Shown: positions 36,801 through 49,750 of the stretch, in pieces
Position numbering within the stretch: the stretch's first letter is position 1
Layout: each line of letters starts with the position of its first letter
Origin: Lepturacanthus savala
Taxonomy: Eukaryota; Chordata; Actinopteri; Scombriformes; Trichiuridae
Direction of reading: 5' to 3'
DNA: 64,000 nt
NCBI GenBank assembly: GCA_030544235.1
Contig: CM060466.1
Location: 5,663,092-5,727,091 of the forward strand
Position numbers and translations under genes: made by a program
Notes under the pieces: model-generated
Databases searched by the model: none
Told to the model about the DNA's origin: nothing
What the model saw: only the letters and a program-made list of their open reading frames with translations

Positions 36801-39800
36801 ATTAGCGTTAGCATTAGCATTAACGTTAGCATTAGCGTTAGCATTAGCATTAACGTTATCAGAAGTTGAATCATCAACACTTGGCCTTCTGTTTCCTTAA
36901 TGCCATGATATAATTGCTAAAATCCTTTGGCTGGAAAGTCTCCATGCATTAGCTTTAATGTTAGCATTAACGTTAGCATTTGCGTTAGCATTAACGTTAG
37001 CATAGAAAATTATCAGAAGTTCTATAATCATCAATACATGGCCTTCTGTTTCCTTAATACCATGATATAATCGTTAAAATCCTTTGTCTGGAAAGGCTCC
37101 ATGAGTTAGCTTTAATGTTAGCATTAGCATTTGCGTTATCATTAGCATTAACGTTAGCATTAGCGTTAGCATAGAAAATTGTCAGAAGTTCTATAATCAT
37201 CAATACTTGGCCTTCTGTTTCCTTAATACCATGATATAATTGCTAAAATCCTTTGGCTGGAAAGGCTCCATGAGTTAGTGATTTCGTTAGCATTAGCGTT
37301 AGCATTAGCATTAACGTTAGCATTAGCGTTAGCATAGAACATTGTCATAAGTTGAATCATCAACACTTGGCCTTCTGTTTCCTTAATGCCATGATATAAT
37401 TGTTAAAATCCTTTGGCCGGAAAGGCTCCATGAGTTAGCTATAACGTTAGCATTAGCGTTAGCATTTGCGTTAGCATTAGCATTAACGTTAGGATTAGCG
37501 TTAGCATAGAACATTGTCATAAGTTGAATCATCAACACTTGGCCTTCTGTTTCCTTAATGCCATGATATAATTGCTAAAATCCTTTGTCTGGAAAGGCTC
37601 CATGAGTTAGCTTTAATGTTAGCATTAGCGTTAGCATTAGCATTAACGTTAGCATTAGCGTTAGCATTAGCATTAACGTTATCAGAAGTTGAATCATCAA
37701 CACTTGGCCTTCTGTTTCCTTAATGCCATGATATAATTGCTAAAATCCTTTGGCTGGAAAGTCTCCATGCATTAGCTTTAATGTTAGCATTAACGTTAGC
37801 ATTTGCGTTAGCATTAACGTTAGCATTAGCGTTAGCATAGAAAATTATCAGAAGTTCTATAATCATCAATACATGGCCTTCTGTTTCCTTAATACCATGA
37901 TATAATCGTTAAAATCCTTTGTCTGGAAAGGCTCCATGAGTTAGCTTTAATGTTAGCATTAGCATTTGCGTTATCATTAGCATTAACGTTAGCATTAGCG
38001 TTAGCATAGAAAATTGTCAGAAGTTCTATAATCATCAATACTTGGCCTTCTGTTTCCTTAATACCATGATATAATTGCTAAAATCCTTTGGCTGGAAAGG
38101 CTCCATGAGTTAGTGATTTCGTTAGCATTAGCGTTAGCATTAGCGTTAGCATTAGCATTAACGTTAGCATTAGCGTTAGCATAGAACATTGTCATAAGTT
38201 GAATCATCAACACTTGGCCTTCTGTTTCCTTAATGCCATGATATAATTGTTAAAATCCTTTGGCCGGAAAGGCTCCATGAGTTAGCTATAACGTTAGCAT
38301 TAGCGTTAGCATTTGCGTTAGCATTAGCATTAACGTTAGGATTAGCGTTAGCATAGAACATTGTCATAAGTTGAATCATCAACACTTGGACTTCTGTTTC
38401 CTTAATGCCATGATATAATTGCTAAAATCCTTTGTCTGGAAAGGCTCCATGAGTTAGCTTTAATGTTAGCATTAGCGTTAGCATTAGCATTAACGTTAGC
38501 ATTAGCGTTAGCATTAGCATTAACGTTATCAGAAGTTGAATCATCAACACTTGGCCTTCTGTTTCCTTAATGCCATGATATAATTGCTAAAATCCTTTGG
38601 CTGGAAAGTCTCCATGCATTAGCTTTAATGTTAGCATTAACGTTAGCATTTGCGTTAGCATTAGCATTAACGTTAGCATTAGCGTTAGCATAGAAAATTA
38701 TCAGAAGTTCTATAATCATCAATACATGGCCTTCTGTTTCCTTAATACCATGATATAATCGTTAAAATCCTTTGTCTGGAAAGGCTCCATGAGTTAGCTT
38801 TAATGTTAGCATTAGCATTTGCGTTATCATTAGCATTAACGTTAGCATTAGCGTTAGCATAGAAAATTGTCAGAAGTTCTATAATCATCAATACTTGGCC
38901 TTCTGTTTCCTTAATACCATGATATAATTGCTAAAATCCTTTGGCTGGAAAGGCTCCATGAGTTAGTGATTTCGTTAGCATTAGCGTTAGCATTAGCGTT
39001 AGCATTAGCATTAACGTTAGCATTAGCGTTAGCATAGAACATTGTCAAAGTTGAATCATCAACACTTGGCCTTCTGTTTCCTTAATACCATGATATAATT
39101 GTTAAAATCCTTTGGCCGGAAAGGCTCCATGAGTTAGCCATAACGTTAGCATTAGCGTTAGCATTAGCATTAACGTTAGCATTAGCGTTAGCATAGAACA
39201 TTATCAGAAGTTGAATCATCAACACCTGGCCTTCTGTTGCCTTAATGCCATGATATAATCACTAAAATCCTTTGGCTGGAAAGGCTCCATTAGTGAGCTC
39301 TAATGTTAGCATTAGCGTTAGCATTAGCATTAACGTTAGCATTAGCGTTAGCATAGAAAATTATCAGAAGTTCTATAATCATCAATACTTGGCCTTCTGT
39401 TTCCCTAATACCATGATATAATTGCTAAAATCCTTTGGCCGGAAAGGCTCCATGCGTTAGATTTAACACTTGGCCTTCTGTTTCCTTAATGCCATGATAT
39501 AATTGCTACAATCCTTTGGCCGGAAAGGCTCCATGCGTTAGATGTAATGTTAGCATTAGCGTTAGCATTTGCGTTAGCATTAACGTTAGCATTAGCGTTA
39601 GCATAGAACATTGTCATAAGTTGAATCATCAACACTTGGCCTTCTGTTTCCTTAATGCCATGATATAATTGTTAAAATCCTTTGGCCGGAAAGGCTCCAT
39701 GAGTTAGCTATAACGTTAGCATTAGCGTTAGCATTTGCGTTAGCATTAGCATTAACGTTAGGATTAGCGTTAGCATAGAACATTGTCATAAGTTGAATCA

Positions 39801-42800
39801 TCAACACTTGGCCTTCTGTTTCCTTAATGCCATGATATAATTGCTAAAATCCTTTGTCTGGAAAGGCTCCATGAGTTAGCTTTAATGTTAGCATTAGTGT
39901 TAGCATTAGCATTAACGTTAGCAGAAGTTGAATCATCAACACTTGGCCTTCTGTTTCCTTAATGCCATGATATAATTGCTAAAATCCTTTGGCTGGAAAG
40001 GCTCCATGAGTTAGCTTTAATGTTAGCATTAGCGTTAGCATTAGCATTAACGTTAGCATTAGCGTTAGCATTAGCATTAACGTTATCAGAAGTTGAATCA
40101 TCAACACTTGGCCTTCTGTTTCCTTAATGCCATGATATAATTGCTAAAATCCTTTGGCTGGAAAGTCTCCATGCATTAGCTTTAATGTTATCATTAACGT
40201 TAGCATTTGCGTTAGCATTAGCATTAACGTTAGCATTAGCGTTAGCATAGAAAATTATCAGAAGTTCTATAAACATCAATACTTGGCCTTCTGTTTCCCT
40301 AATACCATGATATAATTGCTAAAATCCTTTGGCCGGAAAGGCTCCATGCGTTAGATTTAATGTTAGCATTAGCGTTAGCATTTGCGTTAGCATTAGCATT
40401 AACGTTAGCATTAGCGTTAGCATAGAACATTGTCATAAGTTGAATCATCAACAATTGGCCTTCTATTTCCTTAATACCATGATATAATTGTTAAAATCCT
40501 TTGGCCGGAAAGGCTCCATGAGTTAGCCATAACGTTAGCATTAGCGTTAGCATTAGCATTAACGTTAGCATTAGCGTTAGCATAGAACATTATCAGAAGT
40601 TCTATAAACATCAATACTTGGCCTTCTGTTTCCTTAATACAATGATATAATTGCTAAAATCCTTTGGCCAGAAAGGCTCCATGCCTTAGATTTAATGTTA
40701 GCATTAACGTTAGCATTTGCATTACCATTAGCATTAACGTTAGCATTAGCGTTAGCATAGAAAATTGTCAGAAGTTCTATAATCATCAATACTTGGCCTT
40801 CTGTTTCCTTAATACCATGATATAATTGCTAAAATCCTTTGGCTGGAAAGTCTCCATGCATTAGCTTTAATGTTAGCATTAACGTTAGCATTTGCATTAC
40901 CATTAGCATTAACGTTAGCATTAGCGTTAGCATAGAACATTGTCATAAGTTGAATCATCAACACTTGGCCTTCTGTTTCCTTAATACCATGATATAATTG
41001 TTAAAATCCTTTGGCCGGAAAGGCTCCATGAGTTAGCCATAACGTTAGCATTAGCGTTAGCATTAGCATTAGCATTAACGTTAGCATTAACGTTAGCATT
41101 AGCGTTAGCATAGAACATTATCAGAAGTTGAATCATCAACACCTGGCCTTCTGTTGCCTTAATGCCATGATATAATCACTAAAATCCTTTGGCTGGAAAG
41201 GCTCCATTAGTGAGCTCTAATGTTAGCATTAGCGTTAGCATTAGCATTAACGTTAGCATTAGCGTTAGCATAGAAAATTATCAGAAGTTCTATAATCATC
41301 AATACTTGGCCTTCTGTTTCCTTAATACCATGATATAATTGCTAAAATCCTTTGGCCAGAAAGGCTCCATGCCTCAGATTTAATGTTAGCATTAACGTTA
41401 GCATTAGCGTTAGCATTAGCATTAACGTTAGCATTAGCGTTAGCATTAGCATTAACGTTATCAGAAGTTGAATCATCAACACTTGGCCTTCTGTTTCCTT
41501 AATGCCATGATATAATTGCTAAAATCCTTTGGCTGGAAAGTCTCCATGCATTAGCTTTAATGTTAGCATTAACGTTAGCATTTGCGTTAGCATTAGCATT
41601 AACGTTAGCATTAGCGTTAGCATAGAAAATTATCAGAAGTTCTATAATCATCAATACATGGCCTTCTGTTTCCTTAATACCATGATATAATCGTTAAAAT
41701 CCTTTGTCTGGAAAGGCTCCATGAGTTAGCTTTAATGTTAGCATTAGCATTTGCGTTATCATTAGCATTAACGTTAGCATTAGCGTTAGCATAGAAAATT
41801 GTCAGAAGTTCTATAATCATCAATACTTGGCCTTCTGTTTCCTTAATGCCATGATATAATTGCTAAAATCCTTTGGCTGGAAAGTCTCCATGCATTAGCT
41901 TTAATGTTAGCATTAGCGTTAGCATTTGCGTTAGCATTAGCATTAACGTTAGGATTAGCGTTAGCATAGAACATTGTCATAAGTTGAATCATCAACACTT
42001 GACCTTCTGTTTCCTTAATACCATGATATAATCGTTAAAATCCTTTGTCTGGAAAGGCTCCATGAGTTAGCTTTAATGTTAGCATTAGCATTTGCGTTAG
42101 CATTAGCATTAACGTTAGCATTAGCGTTAGCATAGAAAATTGTCAGAAGTTCTATAATCATCAATACTTGGCCTTCTGTTTCCCTAATACCATGATATAA
42201 TTGCTAAAATCCTTTGGCCGGAAAGGCTCCATGCGTTAGATTTAATGTTAGCATTAACGTTAGCATTTGCATTACCATTAGCATTAACGTTAGCATTAGC
42301 GTTAGCATAGAAAATTATCAGAAGTTCTATAATCATCAATACTTGGCCTTCTGTTTCCCTAATACCATGATATAATTGCTAAAATCCTTTGGCCGGAAAG
42401 GCTCCATGCGTTAGATTTAATGTTAGCATTAGCGTTAGCATTTGCGTTAGCATTAGCATTAACGTTAGCATTAGCGTTAGCATAGAACATTGTCAAAGTT
42501 GAATCATCAACACTTGGCCTTCTGTTTCCTTAATACCATGATATAATTGTTAAAATCCTTTGGCCGGAAAGGCTCCATGAGTTAGCCATAACGTTAGCAT
42601 TAGCGTTAGCATTAGCATTAACGTTAGCATTAACGTTAGCATTAGCGTTAGCATAGAACATTATCAGAAGTTGAATCATCAACACCTGGCCTTCTGTTGC
42701 CTTAATGCCATGATATAATCACTAAAATCCTTTGGCTGGAAAGGCTCCATTAGTGAGCTCTAATGTTAGCATTAGCGTTAGCATTAGCATTAACGTTAGC

Positions 42801-45800
42801 ATTAGCGTTAGCATAGAAAATTATCAGAAGTTCTATAATCATCAATACTTGGCCTTCTGTTTCCCTAATACCATGATATAATTGCTAAAATCCTTTGGCC
42901 GGAAAGGCTCCATGCGTTAGATTTAACACTTGGCCTTCTGTTTCCTTAATGCCATGATATAATTGCTAAAATCCTTTGGCTGGAAAGTCTCCATGCATTA
43001 GCTTTAATGTTAGCATTAACGTTAGCATTTGCGTTAGCATTAGCATTAACGTTAGCATTAGCGTTAGCATAGAAAATTATCAGAAGTTCTATAATCATCA
43101 ATACATGGCCTTCTGTTTCCTTAATACCATGATATAATCGTTAAAATCCTTTGTCTGGAAAGGCTCCATGAGTTAGCTTTAATGTTAGCATTAGCATTTG
43201 CGTTATCATTAGCATTAACGTTAGCATTAGCGTTAGCATAGAAAATTGTCAGAAGTTCTATAATCATCAATACTTGGCCTTCTGTTTCCTTAATGCCATG
43301 ATATAATTGCTAAAATCCTTTGGCTGGAAAGTCTCCATGCATTAGCTTTAATGTTAGCATTAATGTTAGCATTTGCGTTAGCATTAGCATTAACGTTAGC
43401 ATTAGCGTTAGCATAGAACATTGTCATAAGTTGAATCATCAACACTTGGCCTTCTGTTTCCTTAATGCCATGATATTGTTAAAATCCTTTGGCCGGAAAG
43501 GCTCCATGAGTTAGCTTTAATGTTAGCATTAGCATTTGCGTTAGCATTAGCATTAACGTTAGCATTAGCGTTAGCATAGAAAATTGTCAGAAGTTCTATA
43601 ATCATCAATACTTGGCCTTCTGTTTCCCTAATACCATGATATAATTGCTAAAATCCTTTGGCCGGAAAGGCTCCATGCGTTAGATTTAATGTTAGCATTA
43701 ACGTTAGCATTTGCATTACCATTAGCATTAACGTTAGCATTAGCGTTAGCATAGAAAATTATCAGAAGTTCTATAATCATCAATACTTGGCCTTCTGTTT
43801 CCCTAATACCATGATATAATTGCTAAAATCCTTTGGCCGGAAAGGCTCCATGCGTTAGATTTAATGTTAGCATTAGCGTTAGCATTTGCGTTAGCATTAG
43901 CATTAACGTTAGCATTAGCGTTAGCATAGAACATTGTCAAAGTTGAATCATCAACACTTGGCCTTCTGTTTCCTTAATACCATGATATAATTGTTAAAAT
44001 CCTTTGGCCGGAAAGGCTCCATGAGTTAGCCATAACGTTAGCATTAGCGTTAGCATTAGCATTAACGTTAGCATTAACGTTAGCATTAGCGTTAGCATAG
44101 AACATTATCAGAAGTTGAATCATCAACACCTGGCCTTCTGTTGCCTTAATGCCATGATATAATCACTAAAATCCTTTGGCTGGAAAGGCTCCATTAGTGA
44201 GCTCTAATGTTAGCATTAGCGTTAGCATTAGCATTAACGTTAGCATTAGCGTTAGCATAGAAAATTATCAGAAGTTCTATAATCATCAATACTTGGCCTT
44301 CTGTTTCCCTAATACCATGATATAATTGCTAAAATCCTTTGGCCGGAAAGGCTCCATGCGTTAGATTTAATGTTAGCATTAGCGTTAGCATTTGCGTTAG
44401 CATTAGCATTAACGTTAGCATTAGCGTTAGCATAGAACATTGTCAAAGTTGAATCATCAACACTTGGCCTTCTGTTTCCTTAATACCATGATATAATTGT
44501 TAAAATCCTTTGGCCGGAAAGGCTCCATGCGTTAGATTTAATGTTAGCATTAACGTTAGCATTTGCATTACCATTAGCATTAACGTTAGCATTAGCGTTA
44601 GCATAGAAAATTATCAGAAGTTCTATAATCATCAATACTTGGCCTTCTGTTTCCCTAATACCATGATATAATTGCTAAAATCCTTTGGCCGGAAAGGCTC
44701 CATGCGTTAGATTTAATGTTAGCATTAGCGTTAGCATTTGCGTTAGCATTAGCATTAACGTTAGCATTAGCGTTAGCATAGAACATTGTCAAAGTTGAAT
44801 CATCAACACTTGGCCTTCTGTTTCCTTAATACCATGATATAATTGTTAAAATCCTTTGGCCGGAAAGGCTCCATGAGTTAGCCATAACGTTAGCATTAGC
44901 GTTAGCATTAGCATTAACGTTAGCATTAACGTTAGCATTAGCGTTAGCATAGAACATTATCAGAAGTTGAATCATCAACACTTGGCCTTCTGTTTCCTTA
45001 ATGCCATGATATAATTGCTACAATCCTTTGGCCGGAAAGGCTCCATGAGTTAGCTATAACGTTAGCATTAGCGTTAGCATTTGCGTTAGCATTAGCATTA
45101 ACGTTAGGATTAGCGTTAGCATAGAACATTGTCATAAGTTGAATCATCAACACTTGGCCTTCTGTTTCCTTAATGCCATGATATAATTGCTAAAATCCTT
45201 TGTCTGGAAAGGCTCCATGAGTTAGCTTTAATGTTAGCATTAGCGTTAGCATTAGCATTAACGTTAGCATTAGCGTTAGCATTAGCATTAACGTTATCAG
45301 AAGTTGAATCATCAACACTTGGCCTTCTGTTTCCTTAATGCCATGATATAATTGCTAAAATCCTTTGGCTGGAAAGTCTCCATGCATTAGCTTTAATGTT
45401 AGCATTAACGTTAGCATTTGCGTTAGCATTAGCATTAACGTTAGCATTAGCGTTAGCATAGAAAATTATCAGAAGTTCTATAATCATCAATACATGGCCT
45501 TCTGTTTCCTTAATACCATGATATAATCGTTAAAATCCTTTGTCTGGAAAGGCTCCATGAGTTAGCTTTAATGTTAGCATTAGCATTTGCGTTATCATTA
45601 GCATTAACGTTAGCATTAGCGTTAGCATAGAAAATTGTCAGAAGTTCTATAATCATCAATACTTGGCCTTCTGTTTCCTTAATACCATGATATAATTGCT
45701 AAAATCCTTTGGCTGGAAAGGCTCCATGCATTAGCTTTAATGTTAGCATTAACGTTAGCATTTGCATTACCATTAGCATTAACGTTAGCATTAGCGTTAG

Positions 45801-45812
45801 CATAGAAAATTA
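33873..45812. repeat. Second copy of 12.1-kb tandem duplication, one monomer shorter
   Basis: This is the direct head-to-tail repeat of 21,764-33,872. It lacks one 169-bp unit corresponding to about 29,807-29,975; the junction lies in the shared GTTAGCATTA sequence near 41,907-41,916. Private single-base changes that I noticed are an A at 35,702 (G at 23,593) and an A at 38,390 (C at 26,281). Homology to the first copy continues to 45,858, then breaks at GCC versus ACC. Divergence between copies is therefore very low by eye, which implies recent origin or homogenisation. Confidence 0.94.
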
Positions 45813-48190
45813 TCAGAAGTTCTATAATCATCAATACTTGGCCTTCTGTTTCCTTAATGCCATGATATAATTGCTAAAATCCTTTGTCTGGAAAGGCTCC
45901 ATGAGTTAGCTTTAATGTTAGCATTAGCGTTAGCATTAGCATTAACGTTAGCATTAGCGTTAGCATTAGCATTAACGTTATCAGAAGTTGAATCATCAAC
46001 ACTTGGCCTTCTGTTTCCTTAATGCCATGATATAATTGCTAAAATCCTTTGGCTGGAAAGTCTCCATGCATTAGCTTTAATGTTAGCATTAACGTTAGCA
46101 TTTGCGTTAGCATTAGCATTAACGTTAGCATTAGCGTTAGCATAGAAAATTATCAGAAGTTCTATAATCATCAATACATGGCCTTCTGTTTCCTTAATAC
46201 CATGATATAATCGTTAAAATCCTTTGTCTGGAAAGGCTCCATGAGTTAGCTTTAATGTTAGCATTAGCATTTGCGTTATCATTAGCATTAACGTTAGCAT
46301 TAGCGTTAGCATAGAAAATTGTCAGAAGTTCTATAATCATCAATACTTGGCCTTCTGTTTCCTTAATACCATGATATAATTGCTAAAATCCTTTGGCTGG
46401 AAAGGCTTCATGAGTTAGTGATTTCGTTAGCATTAGCGTTAGCATTAGCGTTAGCATTAGCATTAACGTTAGCATTAGCGTTAGCATAGAACATTGTCAT
46501 AAGTTGAATCATCAACACTTGGCCTTCTGTTTCCTTAATGCCATGATATAATTGTTAAAATCCTTTGGCCGGAAAGGCTCCATGAGTTAGCTATAACGTT
46601 AGCATTAGCGTTAGCATTTGCGTTAGCATTAGCATTAACGTTAGGATTAGCGTTAGCATAGAACATTGTCATAAGTTGAATCATCAACACTTGGCCTTCT
46701 GTTTCCTTAATGCCATGATATAATTGCTAAAATCCTTTGGCTGGAAAGTCTCCATGCATTAGCTTTAATGTTAGCATTAACGTTAGCATTTGCGTTAGCA
46801 TTAGCATTAACGTTAGCATTAGCATTAACGTTATCAGAAGTTGAATCATCAACACTTGGCCTTCTGTTTCCTTAATGCCATGATATAATTGCTAAAATCC
46901 TTTGGCTGGAAAGTCTCCATGCATTAGCTTTAATGTTAGCATTAACGTTAGCATTTGCGTTAGCATTAGCATTAACGTTAGCATTAGCGTTAGCATAGAA
47001 AATTGTCAGAAGTTCTATAATCATCAATACTTGGCCTTCTGTTTCCTTAATACCATGATATAATTGCTAAAATCCTTTGGCTGGAAAGGCTCCATGCATT
47101 AGCTTTAATGTTAGCATTAACGTTAGCATTTGCATTACCATTAGCATTAACGTTAGCATTAGCGTTAGCATAGAAAATTATCAGAAGTTCTATAATCATC
47201 AATACTTGGCCTTCTGTTTCCTTAATGCCATGATATAATTGCTAAAATCCTTTGTCTGGAAAGGCTCCATGAGTTAGCTTTAATGTTAGCATTAGCGTTA
47301 GCATTAGCATTAACGTTAGCATTAGCGTTAGCATTAGCATTAACGTTATCAGAAGTTGAATCATCAACACTTGGCCTTCTGTTTCCTTAATGCCATGATA
47401 TAATTGCTAAAATCCTTTGGCTGGAAAGTCTCCATGCATTAGCTTTAATGTTAGCATTAACGTTAGCATTTGCGTTAGCATTAGCATTAACGTTAGCATT
47501 AGCGTTAGCATAGAAAATTATCAGAAGTTCTATAATCATCAATACATGGCCTTCTGTTTCCTTAATACCATGATATAATCGTTAAAATCCTTTGTCTGGA
47601 AAGGCTCCATGAGTTAGCTTTAATGTTAGCATTAGCATTTGCGTTATCATTAGCATTAACGTTAGCATTAGCGTTAGCATAGAAAATTGTCAGAAGTTCT
47701 ATAATCATCAATACTTGGCCTTCTGTTTCCTTAATACCATGATATAATTGCTAAAATCCTTTGGCTGGAAAGGCTTCATGAGTTAGTGATTTCGTTAGCA
47801 TTAGCGTTAGCATTAGCGTTAGCATTAGCATTAACGTTAGCATTAGCGTTAGCATAGAACATTGTCATAAGTTGAATCATCAACACTTGGCCTTCTGTTT
47901 CCTTAATGCCATGATATAATTGTTAAAATCCTTTGGCCGGAAAGGCTCCATGAGTTAGCTATAACGTTAGCATTAGCGTTAGCATTTGCGTTAGCATTAG
48001 CATTAACGTTAGGATTAGCGTTAGCATAGAACATTGTCATAAGTTGAATCATCAACACTTGGCCTTCTGTTTCCTTAATGCCATGATATAATTGCTAAAA
48101 TCCTTTGGCTGGAAAGTCTCCATGCATTAGCTTTAATGTTAGCATTAACGTTAGCATTTGCGTTAGCATTAGCATTAACGTTAGCATTAG
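45600..48190. repeat. 1368-bp tandem duplication
   Basis: Landmarks match at an offset of 1368 bp: CTTAATGCCA at 45,853/47,221, GTTATC at 46,275/47,643 and GGCTTCATG at 46,404/47,772. The match begins near 45,600/46,970, where GTTATCATT differs from GTTAGCATT. It ends near 46,820/48,190, where the first copy passes into TTAACGTTATCAG. The period is about eight monomers. Confidence 0.87.
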
Positions 48191-49750
48191 CGTTAGCATA
48201 GAAAATTATCAGAAGTTCTATAATCATCAATACATGGCCTTCTGTTTCCTTAATACCATGATATAATCGTTAAAATCCTTTGTCTGGAAAGGCTCCATGA
48301 GTTAACTTTAATGTTAGCATTAGCATTTGCGTTATCATTAGCATTAACGTTAGCATTAGCGTTAGCATAGAAAATTGTCAGAAGTTCTATAATCATCAAT
48401 ACTTGGCCTTCTGTTTCCTTAATACCATGATATAATTGCTAAAATCCTTTGGCTGGAAAGTCTCCATGCATTAGCTTTAATGTTAGCATTAACGTTAGCA
48501 TTTGCATTACCATTAGCATTAACGTTAGCATTAGCGTTAGCATAGAAAATTGTCAAAGTTGAATCATCAACACTTGGCCTTCTGTTTCCCTAATACCATG
48601 ATATAATTGCTAAAATCCTTTGGCCGGAAAGGCTCCATGCGTTAGATTTAATGTTAGCATTAGCGTTAGCATTTGCGTTAGCATTAGCATTAACGTTAGC
48701 ATTAGCGTTAGCATAGAACATTGTCAAAGTTGAATCATCAACACTTGGCCTTCTGTTTCCTTAATACCATGATATAATTGTTAAAATCCTTTGGCCGGAA
48801 AGGCTCCATGCGTTAGATTTAATGTTAGCATTAACGTTAGCATTTGCATTACCATTAGCATTAACGTTAGCATTAGCGTTAGCATAGAAAATTATCAGAA
48901 GTTCTATAATCATCAATACTTGGCCTTCTGTTTCCCTAATACCATGATATAATTGCTAAAATCCTTTGGCCGGAAAGGCTCCATGCGTTAGATTTAATGT
49001 TAGCATTAGCGTTAGCATTTGCGTTAGCATTAGCATTAACGTTAGCATTAGCGTTAGCATAGAACATTGTCAAAGTTGAATCATCAACACTTGGCCTTCT
49101 GTTTCCTTAATACCATGATATAATTGTTGAAATCCTTTGGCCGGAAAGGCTCCATGAGTTAGCCATAACGTTAGCATTAGCGTTAGCATTAGCATTAACG
49201 TTAGCATTAACGTTAGCATTAGCGTTAGCATAGAACATTATCAGAAGTTGAATCATCAACACCGGGCCTTCTGTTGCCTTAATGCCATGATATAATCACT
49301 AAAATCCTTTGGCTGGAAAGGCTCCATTAGTGAGCTCTAATGTTAGCATTAGCGTTAGCATTAGCATTAACGTTAGCATTAGCGTTAGCATAGAACATTG
49401 TCAAAGTTGAATCATCAACACTTGGCCTTCTGTTTCCTTAATACCATGATATAATTGTTAAAATCCTTTGGCCGGAAAGGCTCCATGCGTTAGATTTAAT
49501 GTTAGCATTAACGTTAGCATTTGCATTACCATTAGCATTAACGTTAGCATTAGCGTTAGCATAGAAAATTATCAGAAGTTCTATAATCATCAATACTTGG
49601 CCTTCTGTTTCCCTAATACCATGATATAATTGCTAAAATCCTTTGGCCGGAAAGGCTCCATGCGTTAGATTTAATGTTAGCATTAGCGTTAGCATTTGCG
49701 TTAGCATTAGCATTAACGTTAGCATTAGCGTTAGCATAGAACATTGTCAA

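Noticed and set aside
21764..45858. The 12.1-kb duplication as a pure assembly error
   Set aside because: Not fully excluded, but the second copy has its own base changes (35,702; 38,390) and a clean 169-bp unit deletion, which a simple duplicated contig would not show. It is kept as a real feature with read-level checking noted.
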